A stretch of DNA of 56,442 bases from Bacteroidota bacterium (lineage in GTDB: Bacteria > Bacteroidota > Bacteroidia > Palsa-965): the NCBI GenBank assembly GCA_013288325.1, contig JABDCB010000014.1, positions 1 to 56,442 of the forward strand. Direction: 5' to 3'. The notes under the pieces were generated by a model. The model was given only the letters and a program-made list of their open reading frames with translations, was not told the origin of the DNA and made no database searches. This document shows, piece after piece, positions 16,375-25,719 of the stretch. The stretch's first letter is position 1. The number at the start of each line of letters is the position of its first letter. Both the position numbers and the translations under genes were made by a program.

Positions 16375-17130
16375 ATGAAAAAGATAATTTTCTCCCTCTT
16401 AGCGCTTGGCCTTTTCACTTTTCATGCCGGTGCACAGTTCAATCTGAACAAAATAGAAAAGCAAGGCCAGGATGCGATGAATAAGGTAGAAGGTAAAAAA
16501 GGCGATAGCACCTCTGCCCTTTCTAATGAAGATGTGGTAAAAGGATTGAAAGAAGCCTTAAAAGTAGGAACCAATAATTCAGGAGATGCAGCCTCCAAGG
16601 TGGATGGATTTTACAAGAATCCGAAAATTTTCATCCCCTTTCCTCCCGATGCACAAAAGATGAAAGATCGTGTTATTGAAATGGGAATGAAGGATCAGGT
16701 GGATAAATTTGAAATGAATCTGAACCGGGCAGCAGAAGAGGCAGCCAAGAAAGCGGCTCCTGTTTTTGTGAATGCCATTACATCGATGACGGTATCCGAT
16801 GGATTCAGTATCCTGAAAGGAGCCAATAACGCAGCTACCCAGTATCTGAAAGATAAAACCTCGGCTGATTTGATTAAACAGTTTCGCCCTATTGTTGACG
16901 AAGCCATTAATAAGGTGGAGCTGACCAAATCGTGGACCCCTATTGTTACAACATATAACAAGATTCCTTTTGTGGAAAAACAAAACCCGGATTTGGGTGA
17001 TTATGTAACAAAGAAAGCCATTGACGGATTGTTTCTGCTTATTGCCGATGAAGAGCTGAAGATCCGTAAAGATCCTGCAGCTCAGGTAACCGATATCCTT
17101 AAAAAGGTTTTTGGAAGTGTCATGAAGTAA
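16375..17130 (+). CDS. secreted DUF4197 family protein
   Basis: 251 residues with a signal peptide (1-20, ending FHAGA) and an alpha-helical domain. I recognise the DUF4197 features PPDAQKMKDRVIEMGM, FVNAITSMTVSDGFSIL and YLKDKTSADLIKQFRPIV. The family is common in Gram-negative bacteria and its function is unknown. It is a single-gene unit with a good terminator at 17150-17183. Confidence 0.9.
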   Translation: MKKIIFSLLALGLFTFHAGAQFNLNKIEKQGQDAMNKVEGKKGDSTSALSNEDVVKGLKEALKVGTNNSGDAASKVDGFYKNPKIFIPFPPDAQKMKDRVIEMGMKDQVDKFEMNLNRAAEEAAKKAAPVFVNAITSMTVSDGFSILKGANNAATQYLKDKTSADLIKQFRPIVDEAINKVELTKSWTPIVTTYNKIPFVEKQNPDLGDYVTKKAIDGLFLLIADEELKIRKDPAAQVTDILKKVFGSVMK

Positions 17131-17149
17131 GACCTAGCCGACCTAAAAT

Positions 17150-17183
17150 AAAAGGAGCACCCGATTGGATGCTCCTTTTTATT
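17150..17183. terminator. bidirectional terminator after the DUF4197 gene
   Basis: AAAAGGAGCA (17150-17159) pairs with TGCTCCTTTT (17170-17179), 10-nt loop, with T-rich flanks on both strands. It serves the convergent DUF4197 and UspA genes. Confidence 0.85.
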
Positions 17184-17197
17184 TATGCTGAAAATGA

Positions 17198-18100
17198 TTA
17201 ACCGTTCAGGCTTGGACTTCCTGCAGGGTTATTGGAACTCATCAATCCTTCGTGTGGACGAATGCTCATAACCGGAATACGCGAATGGTTTACAATTTGT
17301 TTTGCAAAAGGACCCATATACATTCCGGTTAGTTTGGATTCATGATCGGTCATGATTACAATCAGATCGGCATTGATTTCCTTTGAATATTTCAGCGCTT
17401 CGGCTGCCAGATGATCGCCTTTAATGATTTTGCGGCTAAGTGGAAGACCTGCTTTCTTAATAGCTTCTTCAACAGCATCAATCTTTATATTGAACTTACC
17501 TTCCTCGTTATCTTCTGTTGTTTCAAGCAACCCAAGGATATGGATTTTAGAAGTATATTTTTTAGCGAGTTCAATGGCATAATCCACTTTCTGACGGGAA
17601 TGAATGGCGTCATCAATGGGAAGTACGATATTGGTGAATCCTAATTTCTTGGCATGAGTCTGAACACTGATGACGGGGCAGTTAGCCTGATTCACAATTT
17701 TATGTGCATTGCTTCCGATAAAATATTCTTCAAATCCGCTGGCTCCATGTGTACCCATGATAATCAGATCGATCTTGTTCTCATCTGCATAGTCTACTAC
17801 TTCTCTTGCAATTTTACCTGTTGTACAAAGGGCAACTGGTTTAATGCCAGATTCCTTATAGATGCCTTCAGCTGTATCTTCCATTTTCTTTGCGGCAATA
17901 CCTTGTACAGCTTCCAGATTGGAAAAACGAAGGATAGGTTCAGGGATATCAAAACTATATTCGTTTACTTCCAAAACATGTAGCAGGTGAAGTTCTGCAC
18001 GGAATAGTTTGGCCATAAAAGTGCCATGTTCAATGGCTAATAACCCTGTCTCAGAAAAATCGGTTGGAATCAGGATGCGATTTACATGAAAGTCTTTCAT
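17198..18100 (-). CDS. universal stress protein, tandem UspA domains (copy 1)
   Basis: 300 residues made of two UspA alpha/beta domains (about 5-150 and 155-285). Each begins with the typical strand and Asp (RILIPTDFSE; NIVLPIDDA). The first domain has the ATP-type loop MGTHGASGFEEYFIGSNAHKI, and both end with a PVISV/PVMSI strand. In the second domain the loop is weaker (MTDHESKLTGMYMGPFAKQI). Cytosolic stress or nucleotide-sensing role by family. A second, diverged copy lies 100 bp upstream on the same strand. Confidence 0.93.
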   Translation of the reverse strand: MKDFHVNRILIPTDFSETGLLAIEHGTFMAKLFRAELHLLHVLEVNEYSFDIPEPILRFSNLEAVQGIAAKKMEDTAEGIYKESGIKPVALCTTGKIAREVVDYADENKIDLIIMGTHGASGFEEYFIGSNAHKIVNQANCPVISVQTHAKKLGFTNIVLPIDDAIHSRQKVDYAIELAKKYTSKIHILGLLETTEDNEEGKFNIKIDAVEEAIKKAGLPLSRKIIKGDHLAAEALKYSKEINADLIVIMTDHESKLTGMYMGPFAKQIVNHSRIPVMSIRPHEGLMSSNNPAGSPSLNG

Positions 18101-18200
18101 AATCTGTTTTTATAGGTGTTAGTACAATTTGTGAGCTAAAATACTTCTACTACATATGCTCCTTTATGAGAATGCTTAGCAGGAGCGCTGATCTATATCA

Positions 18201-19094
18201 TTACTTTTTTCCGCTTGGCAACGCCAAAGGCTCCTTGTATGACCCCGGAATTATACTCAGTACCGGCATTTCGGCCCGGAGAATAATTTCCTGGGCAGAT
18301 GAGCCGATAAAATAATCGGTAAAATCAACTTCCTGTTGTGTCATCATCAGGAGTAAATCGCCTTCTACCTTTTCGGCGTAATCTACAATACATTGTGCGA
18401 GGCTCTCTTCCCCTTTAATGCCTTTTATTATTTCAGCAGTACATTCGATGTTCGACTTTTCAAGATACGTCTTTACCTGTGAAAGCTGACGCGTGAGCCT
18501 GTTAACAATAAATTCATCTTTTGTAAAGATAACAGAAACAACCCGGACAGCAGCGCCATAAAGACGGGCAAATTCAATTGTTTTCCCAACCTTCTCCCTT
18601 GTTTCCTTGGTCAGATCGAGCGGTAATACAATGTTTTTACATCCTTTGCGGTGATGCTTTCCTTTCACCGAAAGCACAGGACATTTTGAAGAACGTACAA
18701 CCTGAAGGGTATTGGATCCAATAAATTTGAATTTAGACTTCGGTTTGCCATTACAACCCATTACAATAAAGTGACTATCCAGCATTTCGGCCACTTCCAG
18801 TATCTTTTCATATACCCGGCCACGGGCTACCATTTTATCAGTCTTGAGCTGTTTGTATTCGCTTTTGATGTCTTTGAGTACGGCATCCAGTCGTTTCTCC
18901 ACGTCGGCCCGGATGGAAGTATACTGGCTATCGGTAACATATTTGCCCAGAATACCGGTATCTTCAATAACATGAAGCAGGATAACTTCGGCCTCTATCT
19001 TCTGGCAGAAATTAAGCCCTTGCTTTAATGCAATGAGGGACTGGTCTTCGAAATCAAATGCTATTAATACTTTTCGGGAAGCTGTTTTCGCCAT
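18201..19094 (-). CDS. universal stress protein, tandem UspA domains (copy 2)
   Basis: 297 residues, two UspA domains (about 6-142 and 148-285). The first starts KVLIAFDFEDQS and has the loop MGCNGKPKSKFKFIGSNTLQV; the second has MMTQQEVDFTDYFIGSSAQEI. Both loops keep the GS of the nucleotide site but not the full G-x2-G-x9-G pattern, so ATP binding is uncertain. It shares its architecture, but little local sequence, with the neighbour at 17198-18100, so this is an old duplication. Confidence 0.92.
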   Translation of the reverse strand: MAKTASRKVLIAFDFEDQSLIALKQGLNFCQKIEAEVILLHVIEDTGILGKYVTDSQYTSIRADVEKRLDAVLKDIKSEYKQLKTDKMVARGRVYEKILEVAEMLDSHFIVMGCNGKPKSKFKFIGSNTLQVVRSSKCPVLSVKGKHHRKGCKNIVLPLDLTKETREKVGKTIEFARLYGAAVRVVSVIFTKDEFIVNRLTRQLSQVKTYLEKSNIECTAEIIKGIKGEESLAQCIVDYAEKVEGDLLLMMTQQEVDFTDYFIGSSAQEIILRAEMPVLSIIPGSYKEPLALPSGKK

Positions 19095-19127
19095 AAAAAA
19101 TCAAAATAAAACAAGCTTTTCTCTCTC

Positions 19128-19135
19128 TACCTTTG
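19128..19135 (+). promoter_or_regulatory. TAnnTTTG promoter box of the nucleoside phosphorylase gene
   Basis: TACCTTTG, 59 bp before the ATG at 19195. Confidence 0.5.
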
Positions 19136-19194
19136 CTATCTTCGTCAGCAGACGAGCAAACTCTTTATAAAATACAATATTAACTCTTATCACC

Positions 19195-20109
19195 ATGAAA
19201 TCAAAGGATAATTTACAGGCAACGGCTTCCCGGGATCAGATACCTGATTCGGAACTGATACTAAACCCCGATGGAAGTATCTTTCACCTTCGTCTGCAAC
19301 CGTCACAGCTGGCTGATACCGTATTGTTGGTAGGAGATCCGGGTCGTGTGAAGAGCGTTTCCCGTCATTTTTCAAAAATTGAATGTGAAGTGAGCAACCG
19401 GGAATTTATCACCCATACCGGGATTTATAAGGGGACGCGAATAAGTGTATTGTCAACTGGTATAGGAACTGATAATATAGATATTGTCGTTAACGAACTG
19501 GATGCGTTAGTGAATATCGATTTAAAAAACAGAGTTCCATTTGAGAAACATCGTAGTTTGAATCTGATCCGTTTGGGAACATCCGGCTCCCTGCAGGCCG
19601 ATATTGATACCGATAGCTTCCTGGTGTCTTCCCATGGGCTTGGAATGGATGGCCTGCTGAACTATTATGGTAATCTGGATAAGATAAATGAAAATAAGGT
19701 TTCGGAGGCATTTATCCGGCATACGGGATGGAATAAGCAACTGGCTTTTCCTTATATCGTTAAGGCTTCCGATCACCTGCTGGAATTACTTGGAAAAGGA
19801 CATAAAACAGGCATTACTGCCACTGCTCCAGGCTTTTACGGGCCTCAGGGTAGGGTGCTTCGTATCCCATTAGCAGTACCTGGTTTGAATGAGTCTTTTA
19901 CCAGTTTTGAGCATGAAGGCCTCCGCATCACCAATTTTGAAATGGAGACATCGGCCTTATACGGCCTCTCGAAACACCTTGGGCATGAAGCCTGTACCAT
20001 GTGTGCCATCATTGCCAACCGCCTGGCGGGTAAATACAGCAAGGATTATAAGGTAACAGTGGACCAAATGATTGAATTGGTACTGTCCAGGCTGACAATG
20101 GGTTGTTGA
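19195..20109 (+). CDS. nucleoside phosphorylase (uridine/purine phosphorylase family)
   Basis: PNP/UDP-phosphorylase family enzyme that splits nucleosides with phosphate into base and ribose-1-phosphate. Phosphate and substrate motifs are GDPGRV at 47-52, STGIGTDNIDI at 87-97, GTSGS at 128-132 and NFEMETSALYGL with E249 and E251 for ribose binding. The 304-residue length is somewhat longer than the classic enzyme (about 250) because of an N-terminal extension. Whether uridine or a purine nucleoside is the substrate cannot be settled by eye. Confidence 0.9.
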   Translation: MKSKDNLQATASRDQIPDSELILNPDGSIFHLRLQPSQLADTVLLVGDPGRVKSVSRHFSKIECEVSNREFITHTGIYKGTRISVLSTGIGTDNIDIVVNELDALVNIDLKNRVPFEKHRSLNLIRLGTSGSLQADIDTDSFLVSSHGLGMDGLLNYYGNLDKINENKVSEAFIRHTGWNKQLAFPYIVKASDHLLELLGKGHKTGITATAPGFYGPQGRVLRIPLAVPGLNESFTSFEHEGLRITNFEMETSALYGLSKHLGHEACTMCAIIANRLAGKYSKDYKVTVDQMIELVLSRLTMGC

Positions 20110-20179
20110 AATCTTGGTCTGACTGGAGTAACAAAATGCAATAATTCCCGTTTAATTTGCATAGAAAGTTTCCTTTTGC

Positions 20180-21058
20180 ATGTTGAAAGAACAAGAACTA
20201 AATGCACTTATAAGTTTGCTTGATGACCCGGATGAATCCGTCTATGACGAAATTCAGGCTAAATTGCTTTCTCTCGGTCATCCTGTAATTCCTTTGCTGG
20301 AACACGCCTGGGAAAATTCCTTTGACCCTGTTCTCCAGCATCGCATAGAAAATATTATCCATAAAATTCAGTTTGACAATATTGAAGGCCAGCTTCAAAA
20401 CTGGGTTCGGAGGGACCAGGATAATTTACTTAAAGGAATCATGCTGGTGGCCCGCTATCAGTATCCTGATCTGGATGAAAAAAAAGTAATACGTCAGCTG
20501 GAGCAAATCAAGCAGGATGTATGGCTGGAGTTGAATAACAACCTCACGGCACTTGAAAAAGTAAGGGTGTTGAATCACATTCTTTTTGAAGTTCATGGTT
20601 TCAGTGGTAATACCTCCAACTATCATGCACCTCAGAATTCCTATATCAATAATGTACTGGAATCGAAAAAAGGAAATCCGATTTCATTATCCATCCTTTA
20701 TCTGATCATTGCCCAGGATCTTAATATCCCTATATACGGAGTTAACCTGCCGGAACATTTTGTGCTTGCTTATGTGGACGAAGAAAATCCGTTTCAGGTT
20801 TACGGAGATGATGGTAAAGGAAAGGTGTTGTTTTATATCAACCCCTTCAGCAAAGGAGCTGTTTTCAGCAGCAAGGAGATTGATGCCTTTTTGAAGCAGC
20901 TTAAATTGCCTCTGGAAGAGAATTATTATGAACCTTGTGAAAATTCGGAAATTATCCGGAGGGTGTTCCGGAATCTGATACTCGCCTACGAAAAGCTTGG
21001 ATATCCGAGTAAGGTGAAAGAGCTTGAAAATCTACTCAAAGTACTTAATAAGGGTTAG
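20180..21058 (+). CDS. SirB1-like transglutaminase-fold protein
   Basis: 292 residues. The central part matches the Transglut_core2/SirB1 family: FEVHGFSGNTSNYHAPQNSY, then SKKGNPISLSILYLIIAQDL (163-182) and YGVNLPEHFVLAY with H193. The catalytic cysteine position of true transglutaminases is not a cysteine here, so enzymatic activity is doubtful. The N-terminal third is helical. It lies 70 bp after the phosphorylase gene on the same strand. The function of this family in Bacteroidota is unknown to me. Confidence 0.85.
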   Translation: MLKEQELNALISLLDDPDESVYDEIQAKLLSLGHPVIPLLEHAWENSFDPVLQHRIENIIHKIQFDNIEGQLQNWVRRDQDNLLKGIMLVARYQYPDLDEKKVIRQLEQIKQDVWLELNNNLTALEKVRVLNHILFEVHGFSGNTSNYHAPQNSYINNVLESKKGNPISLSILYLIIAQDLNIPIYGVNLPEHFVLAYVDEENPFQVYGDDGKGKVLFYINPFSKGAVFSSKEIDAFLKQLKLPLEENYYEPCENSEIIRRVFRNLILAYEKLGYPSKVKELENLLKVLNKG

Positions 21059-21066
21059 CAGATTGT

Positions 21067-21561
21067 TTATTTAACCCCATGCATTTTAGCAATCCAGCTT
21101 AAATGCCCCATATGCACTCCTTCATGACGAATGCAATGATGCACGCAAATGCGTTTGCTTTGATCATCCCCGAACTTTAGGTTGATAGCATTCTGTTCGT
21201 TCAACTCGTCTTTTGTGAGGGTTTTCAGGTGACTGACAGATTGGGCATGTACTTCTCTCATGTTGTCCAACAAGGTTTTTATAGGAGGACATTCTTCTCT
21301 TGGGGGCAAAGTGGTACCAATGCTGAACCGTTTGAGCCAATCAATATTCAGATCAGGTCCGTTGGTGGCTTTGAGTAACAAGAAATCCTGAGCCCATACC
21401 AGATGCCCCATCACCCAAAAGGCGCTGTTAAAGCTTTGTGTACCGGCTGTAAATGTTTTATAAAGATCCACGCCCTTGAGCTTGGTGAGGTAGTACAACG
21501 TGAGCTCGCGTGTATTGTCTATTACTTCGCACAATACATCTGTTTCATTTCGTTGGGACAT
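21067..21561 (-). CDS. DinB-like four-helix metal-binding protein
   Basis: 164 residues from the ATG at 21561 (the longer frame starts at a TTG between promoter and ATG). DinB/YfiT fold: H53 in VMGHLVWAQDF and the C-terminal CIRHEGVHMGHLSWIAKMHG supply the three-histidine metal site. Relatives are thiol S-transferases or metal hydrolases; the substrate is unknown. It is convergent with the SirB1-like gene, with only 8 bp between the stops. Confidence 0.85.
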   Translation of the reverse strand: MSQRNETDVLCEVIDNTRELTLYYLTKLKGVDLYKTFTAGTQSFNSAFWVMGHLVWAQDFLLLKATNGPDLNIDWLKRFSIGTTLPPREECPPIKTLLDNMREVHAQSVSHLKTLTKDELNEQNAINLKFGDDQSKRICVHHCIRHEGVHMGHLSWIAKMHGVK

Positions 21562-21577
21562 GGGAAGCCGTTTCAAT

Positions 21578-21585
21578 CAAAAATA
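21578..21585 (-). promoter_or_regulatory. TAnnTTTG promoter box of the DinB-like gene
   Basis: TATTTTTG on the minus strand, 16 bp before the ATG at 21561. It favours that start over the TTG at 21576. Confidence 0.55.
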
Positions 21586-21680
21586 TTAATTTATTCGGAC
21601 ATTCAGAAGCAATATCCCAAATAAACCGATCCGGTCTGAAACCATGTAAATCATTACATTTATACTTAAAATTAAGAACT

Positions 21681-22244
21681 ATGCGTCCTTTCTGCCCTTT
21701 ATATACCGTTTTGCTGGTCCCGTTTTTGTTGCTTAGTCATGAACAACGAGGTGCAGGCAAACCGGGGAATGAGCCGGTACATAAACACGAATATTCCGTT
21801 TCCGGTACCCTTACTCAAACGCACTCCTATTGCGGAGGAGCCAGACCTCCCGATGAATTGCTTGCCAAATTGCAGGCCCCTCACCCTTTTCCGGGTAAAA
21901 AAATCTATTTCCGGAAAGGGGATGCGAATACGGTGGATATGAAAACGCTGAAAGAAGCGGTAAGCGATTCTGCCGGTCATTTTCATGTGATGCTGTCACC
22001 CGGAACCTATTGTGTTATTGAAGAAGACCAGGTGAAGGCACTTGATACGGTTGCTTATCGTAAAAAATATGCCACCAAATATCTGGTTGTGGATGACGCC
22101 TGTCTGAAAGAATGGTGGGGGAAATGTTTGACCACCCTTGTGGTTGAAAAGGCAGATAAGAAAGATCTGACATTAAATTTTCATATACCCTGTTTTACAC
22201 AGGGCATACCTTGTATGAAATATACGGGACCAAAACCCCAGTAA
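21681..22244 (+). CDS. conserved secreted protein with SYCGGA motif
   Basis: 187 residues from the ATG at 21681 (MRPFCPLYTVLLVPFLLL, a signal peptide). The mature part has THSYCGGARPPDELL, KIYFRKGDAN, then DSAGHFHVMLSPGTYCVIEE, which looks like a carboxypeptidase-regulatory-like beta sandwich with paired cysteines. I recall similar short proteins in Bacteroidota genomes, annotated as hypothetical. A frame open from 21510 overlaps the DinB start region and has no signal peptide, so I reject that start. Confidence 0.75.
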   Translation: MRPFCPLYTVLLVPFLLLSHEQRGAGKPGNEPVHKHEYSVSGTLTQTHSYCGGARPPDELLAKLQAPHPFPGKKIYFRKGDANTVDMKTLKEAVSDSAGHFHVMLSPGTYCVIEEDQVKALDTVAYRKKYATKYLVVDDACLKEWWGKCLTTLVVEKADKKDLTLNFHIPCFTQGIPCMKYTGPKPQ

Positions 22245-22318
22245 AAAGGAGGCAGCTGCAGGAGCAGTAAGCAGCAAAACTTGTTTGCCTCCTGCACCTG
22301 CCTCCCGCCTCCTTTTTT
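22243..22318. terminator. nested bidirectional terminator between convergent genes
   Basis: A 17-bp stem with one mismatch (22248-22264 with 22289-22305) is overlapped by a second option: AAAAAGGAGGC (22243-22253) with GCCTCCTTTTTT (22307-22318). The two are mutually exclusive because the left arm is shared. It serves the genes ending at 22244 and 22328. Confidence 0.75.
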
Positions 22319-22327
22319 CTGCTTCCT

Positions 22328-25300
22328 TTACTTATCCTGCCATTCGGGAAGACGTCCTTGTGTATAAGGAGCCTTATCGGTTTCAAGTTGAGTTTCCAGC
22401 TTCATGAGATCGGTGTTAATCGATTTTATCTGGCTCAGGATGTCTGCAAATCCTTTTGCTGCTGCTTTGTATGAGTCTAGCTGAGTCCCGGTAGGAGCCG
22501 ATGTTACATTCCATACTCCATAAACCACTCCTTCAATACGATCCGATATGGAAGGTGATGTAGGGAATTCATGTTTTGCCACACTGGCATCTCCGATTAG
22601 TTTTACTTCCAGCTCTTTTAATTTTTTATCTGTTGCCACGATCTGCGACTCCAGATCCATCTTACTTTGAGGGGAGTTGAATACAGCCTTTCTCACCTGT
22701 GACACCCTCGTCTTCATTTCCGATTCAAACAGGATCACTCCTTCTACCGCACGACGAAGCTCTGCCACTTTCTGGCTGAATTCCAATACCGCTTTTTTAT
22801 CGGTTGCCGTGAGTGTGGCTGCATTGAGTGCTACGGCCTGGAAAGTCTGAGGCGAAACAAGGTCCGTAAACTTACCATCTTCGTATTTGGAAAGAGTCAC
22901 GGTGTATTTACCGGGTAATGCCAAAGGTCCTTCATCAGGTTCTGCATACGGGTTTGACAAGTCCGGCTCGGGATTGCCTGCAGGTGCAGTGGTAGGGTAA
23001 CGGAAGTTCCATACAATTCTACTCAGCCCTTTGCTTGCCGGAGCTTTCATACGACGCACTACCCTGCCCCCTTCATCCGCTACCGTAAACAGGAGATAAG
23101 GAGCTTCTTCATTATCCTCTTCTCTCATCTGATCAAAGGAAGGATAATCAACAGGTTCGCCCTTCTTGACTTTTTCTTTTTCAAGTTCTTGTCTTTTCTG
23201 CTTTTTTGTCTTCAGCGATTCTTTCAGATAATAGGTAAATACAGCTCCTACAGGAGGATTTTCGGCCGTATAAAAACTTTCTCCCTGAAAAGCTTTGCCT
23301 CTGTGTCCGTAAGGAGCGCTTTGCATAAACATCAATGCATCTTTTATCGGAAACACATGAGCTGTTTCATTCAATGTTTCAGGTTTAAGATAGCGAAGCG
23401 GAGAATAGTCGTCGAGTACATAAAAACCGCGACCAAAGGTGGCCATGACCAAATCGCTTTCTCTTTTGCTTATTGCCAGATCGCGAATAGGAACCGTTGG
23501 TAATCCGCCTTTGAGCTGGATCCATTTTTTCCCTCCGTCTATACTGAAAAAGAGACCGAATTCTGTTCCGGCAAACAGCAGATCGGGATTGACAAAATCT
23601 TCAGCAATGCTGTATACTGAACCCCTTTCCGGTAAATTGGAACTGATAGAGGTCCAGCTTTTTCCACCATCGCTGCTTTTAAACAGATAGGGTTTGAAAT
23701 CGCCCATGCGGTGGTTATTAAATGCTGCATAAACTACATTTTCCTGATGTTGGGAAGCCAGCAGAAATCCAACAAAACTATGTTCGGGAACTCCCCCTAC
23801 TTTATCAATCTTGGTCCAGCTTTTGCCTCCATCGGATGTGATCTGAATAAGTCCGTCATCTGTACCGACAAAGAGGAGATCTTCTTTAATAGGAGACTCA
23901 CTGAAAGAAATGATGTTTCCGTAAATGGACGTGCTTTGGTTTTTAGCAACGGCATCTATGCTCCATACCTTGCCCATTACCGGTAATTTGTTCCGGTCTA
24001 TCTGTCTGGTCAGATCGGGGCTTATCGCTTTCCAGTTATTGCCTCTGTCATCTGTCCGGAACAATTTATTTGCTGCAAAATAGAGTCTGGTAGCCGAATG
24101 GGCACTCACCTGTAAAGGGGCATCCCAATTCCAGCGCAGGGGCTCTTCGCCGGGAGGATCAACCGGACGAATGTCTGTTGCTTCACCGCTTTTACGGTCG
24201 TAACGAACAAGTCCTCCGTATTGAGATTGTGCATACACGATATTGGGATCCCTTGGATCTACCTGTGATTCGAATCCATCGCCTCCGGTAGTAACGAACC
24301 AGTCGGCATTGATGATTCCGGAAGAACTGATGGTACGTGATGGTCCACCTAAGCTGTTATTATCCTGTGTTCCTCCGTAAATATTATAAAAAGGAGTAGC
24401 GTTATCGAGGGCCACTTTATAAAACTGGGTGATAGGCAAGTTTCCTTTATAGCTCCAGTTTTGAGCCGCATCAAAACTTTCATACAATCCTCCGTCACAT
24501 CCTGCGAGGTAGTGATGATTGTCGACCGGATCAATCCAAAGTGCATGGTTATCTACGTGTTTGTCTTTTTCACCCAATGCGGCGAAGGTCTTGCCTCCGT
24601 CTAATGAAACCTGGTTGATGGTATTGAGTACATAGATTTTTTGGAGGTCAACAGGGTCGGCAATGATTTCCGAATAATAGTTGCCGGCGGTATACATGCC
24701 ATTGCGCTTTTCCCAGCTTGCTCCACGGTCGGTTGACCGGAACACGCCACCCTTATCACCTGCTGTTTCCACTACCGCATAGAGGTAATCGGGGTTTACA
24801 TCCGAAATAGCCAGGCCTATACGGCCTATGTCTTCAGTTGGAAGACCATTCATTATTTTATCCCAGGTTTCGCCTGCATCATTGCTTTTGTATAAAGCTG
24901 ATTCAGGTCCGCCACTTATATATGTCCATTCATGCCGGCGGCGTTGATGGGCACAGGCATACAGAATCTGAGGATTGGCCGGGTCGATATGTATCTCATT
25001 GAATCCGGTACGATCACTTACATTCAGTATTTTCTTCCAGTTCTTACCTCCGTCCATCGTTTTGTATATACCCCGTTCTCCACCGTCAGACCATAAAGGA
25101 CCATAAGCAGCCACATAAACGATATCCGAGTTCTGGGGATCAATTGCAATCATGCCGATATGCTCGGATGTTTTCAACCCCATATTTTTGAAATTCTTTC
25201 CTCCGTTTTCCGATTTGTAGATACCATCTCCGTAGGAAACACTTCGTTGATTGTTATTCTCTCCTGTTCCTACCCATACTACATTTGGATTGTTCGGGTC

Positions 25301-25618
25301 GATGCTGATACAACCGATGGAGAAAGATCCTTCATCGTCAAAAATGGGGTTAAACGTAACCCCTGCATTGGTTGTTTTCCATACGCCTCCGCCCGCTGTG
25401 GCGAGGTAGTATTCGCTGTGATTTTCCGGGTTAACGGCAATGTCGAGTATGCGGCCCGAGGTCACTGCAGGGCCTACGTTTCGGAGACTAAGTCCGCTGA
25501 ACGTGGCGGAATTGAACGGAGAGTTATCAGTAGCAGGTGCTGCTCCCTTTGTTTGCGCTTTTGCCGACGATATAAATAAGATCGTTACAGCAGCTACGAA
25601 GTGTGTGATTCGTTTCAT
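22328..25618 (-). CDS. large secreted beta-propeller protein (VPS10/sortilin, BNR-type)
   Basis: 1096 residues with signal peptide (1-21, ending SSAKA). Residues about 40-760 hold many BNR/Asp-box-like repeats (for example IYKSENGGKNF, IYKTMDGGKNW, LYKSNDAGETW, LFKSSDGGKSW, FFSIDGGKKW), which build two propellers as in VPS10/sortilin-like and xyloglucanase-like proteins. The last 300 residues include KAPASKGLSRIVWNFRYPTT and a helical end. I see no glycosidase catalytic motif and no T9SS tail. Proteins of this type are widespread in Bacteroidota and often named 'glycosyl hydrolase' without proof. Exported; true substrate unknown. Confidence 0.85.
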   Translation of the reverse strand: MKRITHFVAAVTILFISSAKAQTKGAAPATDNSPFNSATFSGLSLRNVGPAVTSGRILDIAVNPENHSEYYLATAGGGVWKTTNAGVTFNPIFDDEGSFSIGCISIDPNNPNVVWVGTGENNNQRSVSYGDGIYKSENGGKNFKNMGLKTSEHIGMIAIDPQNSDIVYVAAYGPLWSDGGERGIYKTMDGGKNWKKILNVSDRTGFNEIHIDPANPQILYACAHQRRRHEWTYISGGPESALYKSNDAGETWDKIMNGLPTEDIGRIGLAISDVNPDYLYAVVETAGDKGGVFRSTDRGASWEKRNGMYTAGNYYSEIIADPVDLQKIYVLNTINQVSLDGGKTFAALGEKDKHVDNHALWIDPVDNHHYLAGCDGGLYESFDAAQNWSYKGNLPITQFYKVALDNATPFYNIYGGTQDNNSLGGPSRTISSSGIINADWFVTTGGDGFESQVDPRDPNIVYAQSQYGGLVRYDRKSGEATDIRPVDPPGEEPLRWNWDAPLQVSAHSATRLYFAANKLFRTDDRGNNWKAISPDLTRQIDRNKLPVMGKVWSIDAVAKNQSTSIYGNIISFSESPIKEDLLFVGTDDGLIQITSDGGKSWTKIDKVGGVPEHSFVGFLLASQHQENVVYAAFNNHRMGDFKPYLFKSSDGGKSWTSISSNLPERGSVYSIAEDFVNPDLLFAGTEFGLFFSIDGGKKWIQLKGGLPTVPIRDLAISKRESDLVMATFGRGFYVLDDYSPLRYLKPETLNETAHVFPIKDALMFMQSAPYGHRGKAFQGESFYTAENPPVGAVFTYYLKESLKTKKQKRQELEKEKVKKGEPVDYPSFDQMREEDNEEAPYLLFTVADEGGRVVRRMKAPASKGLSRIVWNFRYPTTAPAGNPEPDLSNPYAEPDEGPLALPGKYTVTLSKYEDGKFTDLVSPQTFQAVALNAATLTATDKKAVLEFSQKVAELRRAVEGVILFESEMKTRVSQVRKAVFNSPQSKMDLESQIVATDKKLKELEVKLIGDASVAKHEFPTSPSISDRIEGVVYGVWNVTSAPTGTQLDSYKAAAKGFADILSQIKSINTDLMKLETQLETDKAPYTQGRLPEWQDK

Positions 25619-25639
25619 GCTTTTTTGAGTTTAAAGCAT

Positions 25640-25647
25640 CAAAGATA
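25640..25647 (-). promoter_or_regulatory. TAnnTTTG promoter box of the beta-propeller gene
   Basis: TATCTTTG on the minus strand, 21 bp before the ATG at 25618. Confidence 0.65.
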
Positions 25648-25719
25648 TACGAAATAGAAAAGTATGGGCGTTTTCTTGATGAGCGGTAAAGATCCTAGAC
25701 AGGCTGTCTAAAAGAGTGC

